From a virus, in the IMG/VR virus record IMGVR_UViG_3300034374_001920, positions 1 through 64,000 of that record: a DNA stretch of 64,000 nt, one strand, 5' to 3'. Below the pieces are notes generated by a model. The model had not been told where the DNA came from. It did not search any database and saw nothing but the letters and a program-made list of their open reading frames with translations. A program made the translations under genes and the position numbers. Positions 28,070 through 37,229 of the stretch are shown piece by piece (position 1 is the stretch's first letter; every line of letters begins with the position of its first letter).

Positions 28070-28787
28070 AGGTTTTGTAATTGTCGCATCTAAGAAAATT
28101 AATTTCTATAGGTACGCAATCAATCTGGCAGAGTCTATCCTTGACTATTACGAGGATGCGAAGATCACACTCTTTTGTGAAGAGTGGATGTTCGAAGAGA
28201 TCCATCGTGAAATCTTTGATCAAGTAATCTGGTGTTCCGATCACTATCGTGCAAAGTTATGGGGTATGGCGAAAACCCCATATGATCAAACGATGTACCT
28301 TGATGCGGATATGGAAGTCGAACATGAAGACATCCTAACCTGTTGGGACGAATTCGATAAGGGTGATGTAGTATTCTCCAAACTCACCGAAGAAAGAAGT
28401 TACACCTATGCAGAGTGGGAGTTCGACACACCGGAAGGAAAGACAGCGTTTACTTTGTGTGGTGGTATATGTCTCTATGATATGACCGTCCCTCTGGTAA
28501 AAGAATTCATGGATGACTGGTGGGATTTGACAAGGCGTCAAATGGATCATGAATGGTGGCCAAAAGGATACGCTGAGTCTCTTCGTTCTTGGGATCAGTT
28601 CTCACTCTGGTGGTTGACCACCAAAGAAGAGAAGTACAAGGACTTGAAGATCGGTGTCTTTGAAGACGATGTTCGTTGGAATTATTATAACGCATGGAAC
28701 TGGGCAAGGACAAAACCCGAATCGGGTAAACCAGTAATCATTAGACATTACTCATGCGGTCTTGATAAGGATGGATATATTTTATGA
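28053..28787 (+). CDS. GT-A family glycosyltransferase-like protein
   Basis: I prefer the GTG at 28053, preceded by a GGAAGA ribosome site and overlapping the previous gene by 17 bases; an ATG at 28029 would add eight basic residues. The protein (244 residues) starts with a beta-strand (RGFVIVAS), has a DAKITLFCEE strand and a YLDADMEV motif near residue 85. That is the DxD signature used by GT-A enzymes to bind Mn2+ and the nucleotide-sugar. A conserved-looking WDQFSLWWL and a late RHYSC histidine fit a GT8/GT32-like fold. The substrate is unknown and could be a virion protein, host surface sugar or other acceptor. It is co-transcribed with a 2OG-oxygenase-like protein. Confidence 0.75.
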   Translation: MTEKSRGFVIVASKKINFYRYAINLAESILDYYEDAKITLFCEEWMFEEIHREIFDQVIWCSDHYRAKLWGMAKTPYDQTMYLDADMEVEHEDILTCWDEFDKGDVVFSKLTEERSYTYAEWEFDTPEGKTAFTLCGGICLYDMTVPLVKEFMDDWWDLTRRQMDHEWWPKGYAESLRSWDQFSLWWLTTKEEKYKDLKIGVFEDDVRWNYYNAWNWARTKPESGKPVIIRHYSCGLDKDGYIL

Positions 28788-29491
28788 TGACAGACATACC
28801 TCTCCGGAACTCTGAGTTCCTAGAGATGTTGGAAAACTGTAGAAAACTGTTAACCGATGACGTAGAGGGTTTTCAAAAAAATCTTAGATATCACTGTGAG
28901 TCCGAACTTGATGACACCGAAGGTCAACGAGAGAAGTGGACCAGCGAAGATTATCTCAAGTATGTGGTTGAGGTTGAAGGTGATAAACATGAAGGGTTTC
29001 CTGATCACCTAGTTGGGTATGGTTTCAAACCACACCAACCAGATCAAAATGTCAAGTTGTTCAAACCTGGCCACGATCCAGTGTGGACTAATGAGTTCAT
29101 CACTAAACTCTACGCGCACAATACAGATCTGGTAAATTTTCTTGGTGCAAAGAACAATGCGTTGTTCTGTTACTATCCGCCAGGCGGGTACATCTCATGG
29201 CATAACAATTGGAATGCGTCTGCATACAATTTGATATGTTCTTGGTCTGAGACTGGAGATGGGTGGTTCAAGTATCTTGATCCCAAAACAAGAGAGATAG
29301 TAACCATTCCGGACGAATCTGGTTGGCAGATCAAGGCCGGATACTTTGGTGGTCAACACGAAAAGGATAGGGTGTGTTATCATGCAGCGTCTACGGACTG
29401 TTGGAGGTTAACGGTATCCTTTATCTGGAACCACATGGAGAACTCACAAAACCTTCAGGACGATCTGTTATACGAAATTAGTTCTGAATAA
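28784..29491 (+). CDS. 2OG-Fe(II) oxygenase-like protein with HxN in place of HxD
   Basis: 235 residues. The C-terminal half has the double-stranded beta-helix layout of 2-oxoglutarate/Fe(II) oxygenases: YYPPGGYISWHNNWN (residues ~126-140), a sheet segment GDGWFKYLD, VCYHAAST carrying the distal His (~204), then WRLTVSFIW with the Arg expected to bind 2-oxoglutarate. The first metal motif reads H-N-N, where the family norm is H-x-D/E. It may bind iron poorly, work as a halogenase-like variant, or be inactive. The start overlaps the preceding glycosyltransferase stop (ATGATG). It could modify the same acceptor as that enzyme. Confidence 0.65.
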   Translation: MMTDIPLRNSEFLEMLENCRKLLTDDVEGFQKNLRYHCESELDDTEGQREKWTSEDYLKYVVEVEGDKHEGFPDHLVGYGFKPHQPDQNVKLFKPGHDPVWTNEFITKLYAHNTDLVNFLGAKNNALFCYYPPGGYISWHNNWNASAYNLICSWSETGDGWFKYLDPKTREIVTIPDESGWQIKAGYFGGQHEKDRVCYHAASTDCWRLTVSFIWNHMENSQNLQDDLLYEISSE

Positions 29492-29499
29492 TCCGATTT

Positions 29500-29554
29500 C
29501 CAGTTTCCCGTTTATATAAATAAAAACATAGTATTCATCTAGGTTGGAAACTGG
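29500..29554 (+). promoter_or_regulatory. Inverted repeat enclosing a late promoter and covering the ribosome site
   Basis: Nine-base arms CCAGTTTCC (29500-29508) and GGAAACTGG (29546-29554) pair perfectly. The right arm ends just before the ATG at 29557 and overlaps its ribosome site. A late transcript starting within the loop would lack the left arm, whereas readthrough RNA would contain both. Confidence 0.6.
29515..29522 (+). promoter_or_regulatory. T4-type late promoter (TATAAATA)
   Basis: Exact TATAAATA in the 65-base gap before the second fibre cluster. It lies between the two arms of a 9-base inverted repeat. Confidence 0.8.
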
Positions 29555-29556
29555 GA

Positions 29557-29916
29557 ATGGCACACTACGAAGATATTATAATTGATCAGGGTGCAGACGT
29601 TGCAATCGAGTTAAATTTGGTGGAACAAGATGGTTCCAAAAAGAATTTGACTGGGTACAGCGCTGCCGCCAAATTGAAACGAAATTACAACTCTACAGAT
29701 AGTGCAGACGTTATCGACTTCACATCTGTAATTGCAGATCCCGCAACTGACGGGGTTCTCATACTTTCCCTCACCAATAGTCAAACCGATGCATTGAGTT
29801 CTCGTGGTAGATATGTCTATGACGTAGAAATCTCGCATCAAGACTCCAATTCCAACACACTTATAGAAAGAGTACTACAAGGTAAAATATCAGTTTCACC
29901 ATCTGTTACAAGGTAA
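29557..29916 (+). CDS. Small beta-rich virion structural protein
   Basis: 119 residues. The pattern (IIIDQGADVAIELNLVEQDGSKKNLTGYSAAAKLKRN, then SRGRYVYDVEISHQDSN and VLQGKISVSPSVTR) is that of the small Ig-like or BppU-N-terminal-type domain found at the start of fibre operons in many phages. It is the first gene of the second late fibre cluster and is 7 bases from the next gene. A role as fibre base or connector is inferred from fold pattern and position. Confidence 0.65.
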   Translation: MAHYEDIIIDQGADVAIELNLVEQDGSKKNLTGYSAAAKLKRNYNSTDSADVIDFTSVIADPATDGVLILSLTNSQTDALSSRGRYVYDVEISHQDSNSNTLIERVLQGKISVSPSVTR

Positions 29917-29923
29917 TTGATCG

Positions 29924-30307
29924 ATGGCTATAAGAATACGTACAGGATCAAATACTGTAAACGTTGATAATGTTGCAACAAAAAATGTCACGATTGTAAA
30001 AAAGGTAACGGTTGGTAAACCTGTAAGAAAAGTTGATCCAAGGATAATCAACATTGATGAAATCCGTGGTATTGATACTTCAGGTAAAGTAGACGGTGAC
30101 TCTCTCGTATGGAACGCAACTGAAGGACTTTGGAAACCTCAAAGGGTCGAATCCGCCGAGGAGGGCGCATTAACTCTCGACGAGTTGTCGGATGTAGATA
30201 CATCCTCAAAAGTCAATGGAAGTGTGTTAATATACAACTCGACATCTGAGAATTTTGAAGCGAGTACGTCACTGGAACAACAGACTATTAACGGAGGCCA
30301 ATACTAA
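29924..30307 (+). CDS. Small fibre-associated structural protein
   Basis: 127 residues. The C-terminal half has two tandem copies of an IxEIxGxDTSGKVDGDSLVWN / LDELSDVDTSSKVNGSVLIYN unit, a motif common in phage fibre connectors. The N-terminus is basic and Val/Thr-rich. It overlaps the following fibre gene by one base (TAATG), which suggests coupled synthesis with that fibre. No enzymatic features are seen. Confidence 0.65.
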   Translation: MAIRIRTGSNTVNVDNVATKNVTIVKKVTVGKPVRKVDPRIINIDEIRGIDTSGKVDGDSLVWNATEGLWKPQRVESAEEGALTLDELSDVDTSSKVNGSVLIYNSTSENFEASTSLEQQTINGGQY

Positions 30308-32319
30308 TGGCATCAATTATAAGAATAAAACGTTCTGGGACTAGTGGTAATCCCACAACGCTCGCGCAAGGCGAACTCGCGTATTCCTATTTTAATGGTG
30401 CCGGAGGGGATAGACTTTACGTAGGTACAGGGACAGAAACAAACGGAGATGCCGCAAATCATGAAGTGATCGGTGGTAAGTATTACGTTGATCTTCTTGG
30501 TGGTACAGGTAACGCTCCTTTCGGTACACTCACTGCGAATACCGCATTAATTGCAGACTCGAATTCAAAACTAGATCACCTGATTGTAGATAATATCGAC
30601 CTAAACGGTGGTGCGATCACTACCACTACGGGCGGTCTGTTAATTGCACCAGACAACAGTAACATCAATGTTAGTGGTTCACGTATCCTTAATGTCGCAA
30701 CTCCGATTGCGGATAGTGATGCGGTCAACAAAGCATACGTTGATACACAGATTGCTAATGTATCGTTTACTATTGCGGATGACGCTTCAGACTCAGATTC
30801 GTTCTCTTCTGTATCGGGTGTTCTCACGTTTGCAAGTGGGGTCGGTCTAACCAGTGTTGTAACTAATGACACGATAACCTACACCCTAGACGATACTGCG
30901 GTAACGCCTGGCAGTTACGGATCCGCAACCACAATACCAACGTTCACGGTAGACCAACAAGGCAGACTAACCGCTGCGAGTACCGTTGCGGTTGCAACAA
31001 CACTTACCGTCAACAACCATGCGATTTCTATACTAGATTCAGATTTGACTCTGGCGGCGTCCGGTAATCTGACGGTCAGTTTAGATTCTGCGTCCAACAC
31101 GTTTACGTACAATCTTCCGGACGGAGGTATCTCTACCAAGGGTGCGGTCTCTCTAGATTCAGCTGACTTCGATGTTTCTTCCGGACACGTCACACTAGAA
31201 GACACCGTAGTCAAAAACATTGGTACAGACGGTAGTGACGTAGGTGTAAGTGGTCACAAGTTTGACATTGTTGGTAATAGTATTCAAGGTACGAGTACCT
31301 CTGCTTCGGGTTCTACACTAACCGTTACCGTTGCGGATGCGGACTCTAATCAGAAGGGTGTTGCATCGTTCTTGGTGGATGACTTTACCGCAAACGGTGG
31401 AGACATATCTCTTGTTCAGTCCGTAATTAAGTCAGTACAGACGGACACTGGTTCTATAGTACCGAATAACCATACCATCGCCATCTTTGGTGGAGAGGGT
31501 ATGGATGTCACCCACAGTGGTACGATTATCACAGTTGCGGGTGAGGATGCGAACGACTCAAATAAAGGTATTGCATCGTTCGATGCGAACGACTTTACTG
31601 TCACTGCGGGTAACGTGGTTATCGCTGCTGGTGGTGTTGACAATGCACAACTTGCAAACGATGGAATTAATATTGGTTCCACGGATGTGAGTCTTGGTGA
31701 CACGATCACCGATGTGGTTGGGTTAACTTCTCTTGTAGTAGACAACATCAAAATCGACGGTAATACCGTTAGTACTACAGACTCTAATGGTATCATGTAT
31801 CTTGACCCGAACCCGACTGGGGATTCTGGGGACGTATACATTCTTGGAAATTTAACCGTCCAAGGCACCACTACAACCATCAACTCAACAGAGTTGACCA
31901 TTAATGATCTTAAGATCACACTTGCGGACTCCGCTGCAAATGCAGCTGCCGCTGACGGTGCGGGTATCGCAATTGGTGGTGCAAACGCAGAATTCACTTA
32001 TGCCGCTACGGGTGATAAGTGGGTTGCAAACAAACCTCTAGATGTTACAGGTGCACTTACTGTTGCGGGTAACGTAGAGGCAACGTCTCTCACTATTAAC
32101 GGTGTCACATTTGAACAACTGGTTGATAGTGAAGTTGCAAACCTTCTGACTGCTGGAGAAGGTATTGATTTAACATATAACGATGGTACAAATGAACTAA
32201 CCATCGCAGCAGAACTCGCCACGGTAAGTAACCTTGGCGTTGCGTCATTTGATTCGGATCAGTTTACTGTCACGTCTGGTGCGGTAACTATCTCCACGTT
32301 GGATGGCGGTACATATTAA
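30307..32319 (+). CDS. Tail fibre protein
   Basis: 670 residues. The N-terminal domain (IRIKRSGTSGNPTTLAQGELAYSYF...DRLYVGTG) is a recurring phage fibre attachment domain. Then come a VATPIADSDAVNKAYVDTQI segment, the classic phage-fibre DAVNKxYVD motif (~residues 132-150), and repeated beta units ending around N-x-GVASFDxxDFTVxxG that occur at least four times. A TVQGTTTTINSTELTINDLKITLAD block lies near residue 520. The architecture is a long trimeric fibre made of short beta-repeats. The C-terminus (TVTSGAVTISTLDGGTY) resembles those repeats and no separate receptor-binding tip is visible. Confidence 0.78.
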   Translation: MASIIRIKRSGTSGNPTTLAQGELAYSYFNGAGGDRLYVGTGTETNGDAANHEVIGGKYYVDLLGGTGNAPFGTLTANTALIADSNSKLDHLIVDNIDLNGGAITTTTGGLLIAPDNSNINVSGSRILNVATPIADSDAVNKAYVDTQIANVSFTIADDASDSDSFSSVSGVLTFASGVGLTSVVTNDTITYTLDDTAVTPGSYGSATTIPTFTVDQQGRLTAASTVAVATTLTVNNHAISILDSDLTLAASGNLTVSLDSASNTFTYNLPDGGISTKGAVSLDSADFDVSSGHVTLEDTVVKNIGTDGSDVGVSGHKFDIVGNSIQGTSTSASGSTLTVTVADADSNQKGVASFLVDDFTANGGDISLVQSVIKSVQTDTGSIVPNNHTIAIFGGEGMDVTHSGTIITVAGEDANDSNKGIASFDANDFTVTAGNVVIAAGGVDNAQLANDGINIGSTDVSLGDTITDVVGLTSLVVDNIKIDGNTVSTTDSNGIMYLDPNPTGDSGDVYILGNLTVQGTTTTINSTELTINDLKITLADSAANAAAADGAGIAIGGANAEFTYAATGDKWVANKPLDVTGALTVAGNVEATSLTINGVTFEQLVDSEVANLLTAGEGIDLTYNDGTNELTIAAELATVSNLGVASFDSDQFTVTSGAVTISTLDGGTY

Positions 32320-32349
32320 AATCCCTTTATAGGGTCTAAAGGATGACAA

Positions 32350-33705
32350 ATGTCAAATACTACGTTCCGGCTTAAAAGGAGTGCCGTAGCGGGTAAAATA
32401 CCAACTGTAGGTCAGCTTGCGCTGGGTGAAGTTGCGATTAACACATACGATGGTAAACTGTACATCAAGAAAGATGTCAATGGAACAGAGTCCATTGTAA
32501 CAGTAAATCCATCCGCAACTACTACCGCCCTAACCGAATTTTACTATGAAGCAGCTGATTCTGGACAGACGGCTTTTACTGGCGCGGATGAAAATGGGTT
32601 AACCTTAACGGTTACCCCCGCTCTAATAGATTTGTATCTCAACGGTGTTCTACTTGATCCTAATGTAGACTACGCCGTTGATAGTGACAGAACCACAGTC
32701 ACGTTGACAGCGGGAGCGGATTCTGGTGATAAGGTCCAGATCGTTAGTATTACGAATGACATCCAGATCCAAGAATACAACTATACTGCGACTGCTCTCC
32801 AAACAACATTTACTGGTTCTGACAACAATACAAGAACTCTTAATTATGCGGCAGGATATCTTCAGGTCTATAACAACGGTGTCTTACTTGACCCCAACAT
32901 AGACTACACTGCCTCGAATGGTACAAGTGTTGTTTTGACAACAGGAGCGACTGTAGGTGACTACCTTCAGATTTTCGCATTCCCTCAGTTCAATACTTCA
33001 TCAAGTACCTTTAACGAATATTTCTTCGAACCGACTGAAGGTCAGACGGTTCTTAGTGGTGTAGACACAGAAGGTAACACACTACAATATAACGCCGGTT
33101 CTATCAAGGTGTTTAACAACGGTGTGTTGATGAATCCGGATACGGATTACACTGCAATAAACGGAACTTCGGTGACGTTTACTGTAGGACTTGCGGGTAC
33201 AGATGAAGTACAGATAAACTCTTACCCGACACCAGACGCAAGACCGTCTTACGAGGATGTAAAGGTTGATGCGGGTATTTACATTGGGGGAACAACAGAC
33301 GCCTACCTGATGGAAGAATACAAGACCGGAAGTTTCACTCCGGTTATTGCGGGTTCTACATCGGCAGGAACAGGAACATACGCTACGCAAGTTGGACGAT
33401 ATAACCGAATAGGGGATACCGTCAACTTTACATTACAACTTGTGTGGAGTGGACATAATGGTACGGGAGACATCAAGGTTACGGGACTACCCTATACCTC
33501 AGAGGACTCTTCGGGACAACATTATGTATTTTCGGCGGCAACTGATGGGGGACTATCATATACAGACGGGGACACATTGGTTGCACGATTACAGGCAAAT
33601 TCAAGTGAAATAACATTGGAGACAGAGGACGGCGCTGGTAACAACAGTGGAGTAACGATGGATTCAAGTGGTCGGGTTAATATCACCGGCCTGTATTTCA
33701 TTTAA
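32350..33705 (+). CDS. Tail fibre protein with three tandem ~75-residue domains
   Basis: 451 residues. The N-terminus (FRLKRSAVAGKIPTVGQLALGEVAINTYDGKLYI) is the same attachment domain as the preceding fibre. Residues ~62-135, ~137-210 and ~217-290 are three copies of one domain marked by FTGADENG, LxVYxNGVLLDPNxDYTA and GDxVQI. The C-terminal domain (~310-451) carries YKTGSFTPVIAGSTSAGTG and GRYNRIGDTVNFTLQL, a widespread phage tail-fibre tip domain, followed by GLPYTS. So the order is attachment, shaft with three beads, tip. Receptor recognition would be expected in the last domain. Confidence 0.78.
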   Translation: MSNTTFRLKRSAVAGKIPTVGQLALGEVAINTYDGKLYIKKDVNGTESIVTVNPSATTTALTEFYYEAADSGQTAFTGADENGLTLTVTPALIDLYLNGVLLDPNVDYAVDSDRTTVTLTAGADSGDKVQIVSITNDIQIQEYNYTATALQTTFTGSDNNTRTLNYAAGYLQVYNNGVLLDPNIDYTASNGTSVVLTTGATVGDYLQIFAFPQFNTSSSTFNEYFFEPTEGQTVLSGVDTEGNTLQYNAGSIKVFNNGVLMNPDTDYTAINGTSVTFTVGLAGTDEVQINSYPTPDARPSYEDVKVDAGIYIGGTTDAYLMEEYKTGSFTPVIAGSTSAGTGTYATQVGRYNRIGDTVNFTLQLVWSGHNGTGDIKVTGLPYTSEDSSGQHYVFSAATDGGLSYTDGDTLVARLQANSSEITLETEDGAGNNSGVTMDSSGRVNITGLYFI

Positions 33706-33706
33706 G

Positions 33707-33714
33707 TATAAATA
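33707..33714 (+). promoter_or_regulatory. T4-type late promoter (TATAAATA)
   Basis: Exact TATAAATA immediately after the stop of the previous fibre gene, 52 bases before the ATG at 33766. The leader downstream holds a small hairpin (TGTTGG at 33723-33728 with CCAACA at 33735-33740). Confidence 0.78.
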
Positions 33715-33765
33715 GAAGAGAATGTTGGATATGACCAACACGAAATGAGTTAAAGGGAACGACTA

Positions 33766-36700
33766 ATGGCACAATCAAAAGCGAGATATTTGTCAAGTCT
33801 TCTGACAACATCTGGTTTTGTAAAAGACGATAGGTCGCAACTGGCGGGTTCGGATGGTACGATTGATGTAATCAATCTACCCACAATACCCAATAGTTCG
33901 CTAGAGAACTCTACTACGACCATCAACGGAACGTCCATATCATTGGGGGACTCCAATTCCTTTACAACAGATGCGTTTTCAGAGGGTAACAATAATCTAT
34001 ACTACACGTCAGTAAGAACAGATTCGGATGCGAAGAATGCGATATCGGGTGGAACTGGTATCACATACAACGCTTCGACTGGTATTATTGAAGTTACGGC
34101 TACAGGGGTTACCGCTGGGACTTACGGTAGTGCAACACTCGTTCCCGTTGTCACTGTCGATTCTCAGGGTCAAGTTACCTCTATCACAACCGCTACTGCC
34201 GCGACCCTAGACTCATTTGGATATAATCCGACTAACGCAAAACTTACAATTACTGCAAGTGATACGACTACGTATGAAGCAGACGTTACTCTTGCACCTT
34301 TTAGTACTGCGGATCTTCAAGAAACCACAAACCTGTACTACACACAATCTCGTGTAGACAGTGCTTTCGATGCAAGACTCGCCCAGAAAAATACCGGCGA
34401 CATTTCGGAAGGTAGTAATCTTTACTACACAACGAATCGTTTTGATAGTGACTTCTCTGATAAGTCAACCACAAATCTGTCCGAAGGGACCAATCTGTAT
34501 TATACGGACGCTCGGTTCGATAGTGCATTTGGAACTAAAACAACGACGAACGTTGCGGAAGGAACTAACCTTTATTATACAGACACTAGGTTTGATACAA
34601 GACTCGCTACAAAAACGACTTCGGATATCTCTGAGGGAACCAACCTGTACTACACAAACGGTAGGTTCGACTCAGACTTTGGACTGAAGACAACCAACTC
34701 TTTATCTGAAGGTAATACCAACCTATACTTCACGGACACCCGTGCACGTAACGCAATTGGTGCACAACAGAATGGTGGAGATGGAACGTTCTCCTATGAC
34801 TCCGCCTCCGGTAGATTTACCTTTATTGGTCCTTCTGCAACAGAGGTTCGTGCACACCTTGTACAGGGTACGGGATTAACGTATGACTCCGCTTCGGGTG
34901 TATACTCTATTACTGCGAGTGGTGTAACTAGTGGTACGTATGGTGGTGACTCTTCTGTTGTTCAACTTTCGATCAACGCACAGGGTCAGATAGACAGTGC
35001 GAAGGCCATTACACTCAACACCAGTAACATGACAGAAGGGACAAATCTCTTCTACACGGATACTAGGGCCCGTAACGCACTCAACGTTGGTGGTGATCTG
35101 ACATACGACTCAAGTACAGGACAACTTACTTTCACAGAAAGAACAGACGCAGAAGTAAGAAATCTTCTGTCAGTATCAGGTGACTTAACGTATGACAGTG
35201 CAACCGGACAATTCTCTTTCACAGAAAGAACGGACGCAGAAGTCCGTGGTCTTATCTCTGCAAGTGGTGGTGTAAACTACAATAGTTCTACTGGTAACAT
35301 CTCTATCGATTCTTCGGAAACTAGAGCATTGTTCTCTGGTGGTACTGGAGTCACAATCACAAACGGTTCTGTCGCAATCGGACAGGCTGTTGCAACAACA
35401 AGTGACGTAACGTTCGCCAAGATCACAGGTGACTCTGCATCTATTGGACAGATTAACTTCAAGACTAACTGGGCAGACAGTCACATTGGATTCGCTGAAG
35501 GTGCAATGTGGTATGATCCACATCACAAGAATCTAAATTTCTACACAGACGTAGACGTAGCAATTGAACTTGGTCAACAGGTCATGGAACGAGTGTACAA
35601 TGACACTGGTTCTACGATCTCAAAGGGTAAACCCCTCTACTACAGTGGTAACAGAACAGCAGATGATGGTAGGGAATGTCCTACCGTTGCACTTGCAAAT
35701 GCAACAGATGACTCCAAGTATAACGTACAAGGTCTCGCTGCAGAAGACATTGCGGATGGTACGTATGGTATGATCTGCGTTGCGGGTGTACTGAATGACT
35801 TCGACACCTCGCATCTAACCGCTGGTCAAAACTTCTTTGCGGGTCTGACAGATGGTGCAACACAGAATGCATCTCCCACATACCCGAACTATCCAATGTG
35901 TTTGGGTTGGGTTATTGAATCCTCTGTCACAAACGGTAAGGTTATTATAAACCAACAGAACCACTCTGTCAATAGTTTCCGTGTAAGAACTTCTGCACAC
36001 ATTGGTGATGACCTACAGGTCGATGGTAACCTCACAGTATTGGGTACTCAGACTATTGCGTCTTCGGAGAACGTCTCTATCGGTGCGGCGTTTAACTACC
36101 TCAACGCTGGTGACACAATCGGTGAGACCAACACCGCCTTTACGGGTAGTGGTCTGGACGATGCGTACTTTGCAGGACACTTCTCTGGAACTGCATCTAC
36201 AAACTTCTATGTGAAGATTGGTACAACAGGGACACCCGATCAGTTTGAATGGGGTTATGATTCCGCATCACCTCAGGCAACCGGAATCAATATCACGGGT
36301 GGTGATCAGTTACTTGACGCCGGTATCTCTATCAACTTTGGTGCGACAACTGGTCACACCACAGGTGATAAGTGGACTGGTACTGCCGCTCCTACAGACG
36401 TAGACACTGGTTTCTTCTCTAACAGAAACACGGGTGGTACGGGTGTTGGATATACCCACGTGGGTATGTTCTACGATGTGTCCGCAAGTAGATGGAGACT
36501 GGTTGACGAATACTATCCAGAACCTTCTGGTTCAATCGATATCACGGACTCTTCTTTCTCCGCCGGTATCCTTGTAGTTGACACATTAGAAGGTAATGTG
36601 ACAGGTAATGTGACAGGTACGGTGTCAGGTAACGCTGGGTCTGCAACCATTCTACAGAACTCACGTAACTTCTCTATTACGGGAGACGTGACTGCGAGTG

Positions 36701-37218
36701 CGGTTTCGTTTAACGGAAGTGGTAACGTAACCCTCACTGCAACTATTGACAGTGATGGTATCAACCATTTGAAGACCGACGATCTTCCTGAAGGGTCAAC
36801 CAATCTGTACTACACAGACACAAGGGCCCGTAACGCTCTGAACGTTGGTGGTGACTTAACTTACGATTCTGCAAGTGGACAATTAACATTCACTCAGAGA
36901 ACAGACGCTCAAGTTCGTGGACTGATCAGTGCGGGTGGTGACCTAAGTTACAACTCTGGTACTGGTGTGATGAGTTTCACTGAACGTACCGATGCAGAAG
37001 TAAGAGGGTTGGTAAGTGCAGGTGGAGACTTATCCTATAACTCTGGGACGGGTGTGTTCTCATTCAGTGAGACATACTCTACCGCAAACGAACTCTTGAC
37101 TGCAATCAAAACTGTGGATGGTGCAACATCCGGCCTAGATGCAGACTTACTTGATGGTCAACACGGTTCTTACTACAGGATCAACGTGTATAATTCTAGT
37201 GGAACTTTGTTGAACTAA
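33766..37218 (+). CDS. Long tail fibre protein
   Basis: 1150 residues. Residues ~60-330 hold repeated units of the form DISEGTNLYYTxxRFDSDF, at least seven, mixed with TGTYGSATxVPxxTVDSQGQ. Near 370-500 are GGDLTYDSxTGQLTFTERTDAEVRxL repeats, which return at ~1025-1110. The middle (~590-760) is a non-repetitive domain (VMERVYNDTGSTISKGKPLYYSG; YPMCLGWVIESS). A GNVTGNVTGTVSGNAGSATxLQ segment (~945-965) is the common phage motif preceding a shaft end. The C-terminus is ADLLDGQHGSYY then INVYNSSGTLLN. This is the typical large fibre of marine T4-like phages and ends the second fibre cluster. Confidence 0.82.
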   Translation: MAQSKARYLSSLLTTSGFVKDDRSQLAGSDGTIDVINLPTIPNSSLENSTTTINGTSISLGDSNSFTTDAFSEGNNNLYYTSVRTDSDAKNAISGGTGITYNASTGIIEVTATGVTAGTYGSATLVPVVTVDSQGQVTSITTATAATLDSFGYNPTNAKLTITASDTTTYEADVTLAPFSTADLQETTNLYYTQSRVDSAFDARLAQKNTGDISEGSNLYYTTNRFDSDFSDKSTTNLSEGTNLYYTDARFDSAFGTKTTTNVAEGTNLYYTDTRFDTRLATKTTSDISEGTNLYYTNGRFDSDFGLKTTNSLSEGNTNLYFTDTRARNAIGAQQNGGDGTFSYDSASGRFTFIGPSATEVRAHLVQGTGLTYDSASGVYSITASGVTSGTYGGDSSVVQLSINAQGQIDSAKAITLNTSNMTEGTNLFYTDTRARNALNVGGDLTYDSSTGQLTFTERTDAEVRNLLSVSGDLTYDSATGQFSFTERTDAEVRGLISASGGVNYNSSTGNISIDSSETRALFSGGTGVTITNGSVAIGQAVATTSDVTFAKITGDSASIGQINFKTNWADSHIGFAEGAMWYDPHHKNLNFYTDVDVAIELGQQVMERVYNDTGSTISKGKPLYYSGNRTADDGRECPTVALANATDDSKYNVQGLAAEDIADGTYGMICVAGVLNDFDTSHLTAGQNFFAGLTDGATQNASPTYPNYPMCLGWVIESSVTNGKVIINQQNHSVNSFRVRTSAHIGDDLQVDGNLTVLGTQTIASSENVSIGAAFNYLNAGDTIGETNTAFTGSGLDDAYFAGHFSGTASTNFYVKIGTTGTPDQFEWGYDSASPQATGINITGGDQLLDAGISINFGATTGHTTGDKWTGTAAPTDVDTGFFSNRNTGGTGVGYTHVGMFYDVSASRWRLVDEYYPEPSGSIDITDSSFSAGILVVDTLEGNVTGNVTGTVSGNAGSATILQNSRNFSITGDVTASAVSFNGSGNVTLTATIDSDGINHLKTDDLPEGSTNLYYTDTRARNALNVGGDLTYDSASGQLTFTQRTDAQVRGLISAGGDLSYNSGTGVMSFTERTDAEVRGLVSAGGDLSYNSGTGVFSFSETYSTANELLTAIKTVDGATSGLDADLLDGQHGSYYRINVYNSSGTLLN

Positions 37219-37229
37219 AGGAATAACAA

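Noticed and set aside
31416-31997. Reverse-strand ORF of 193 residues opposite the fibre gene
   Set aside because: It is a shadow of the forward fibre at 30307-32319, with no ribosome site or promoter, and Ser/Val/Pro-rich composition typical of antisense frames of this codon usage.
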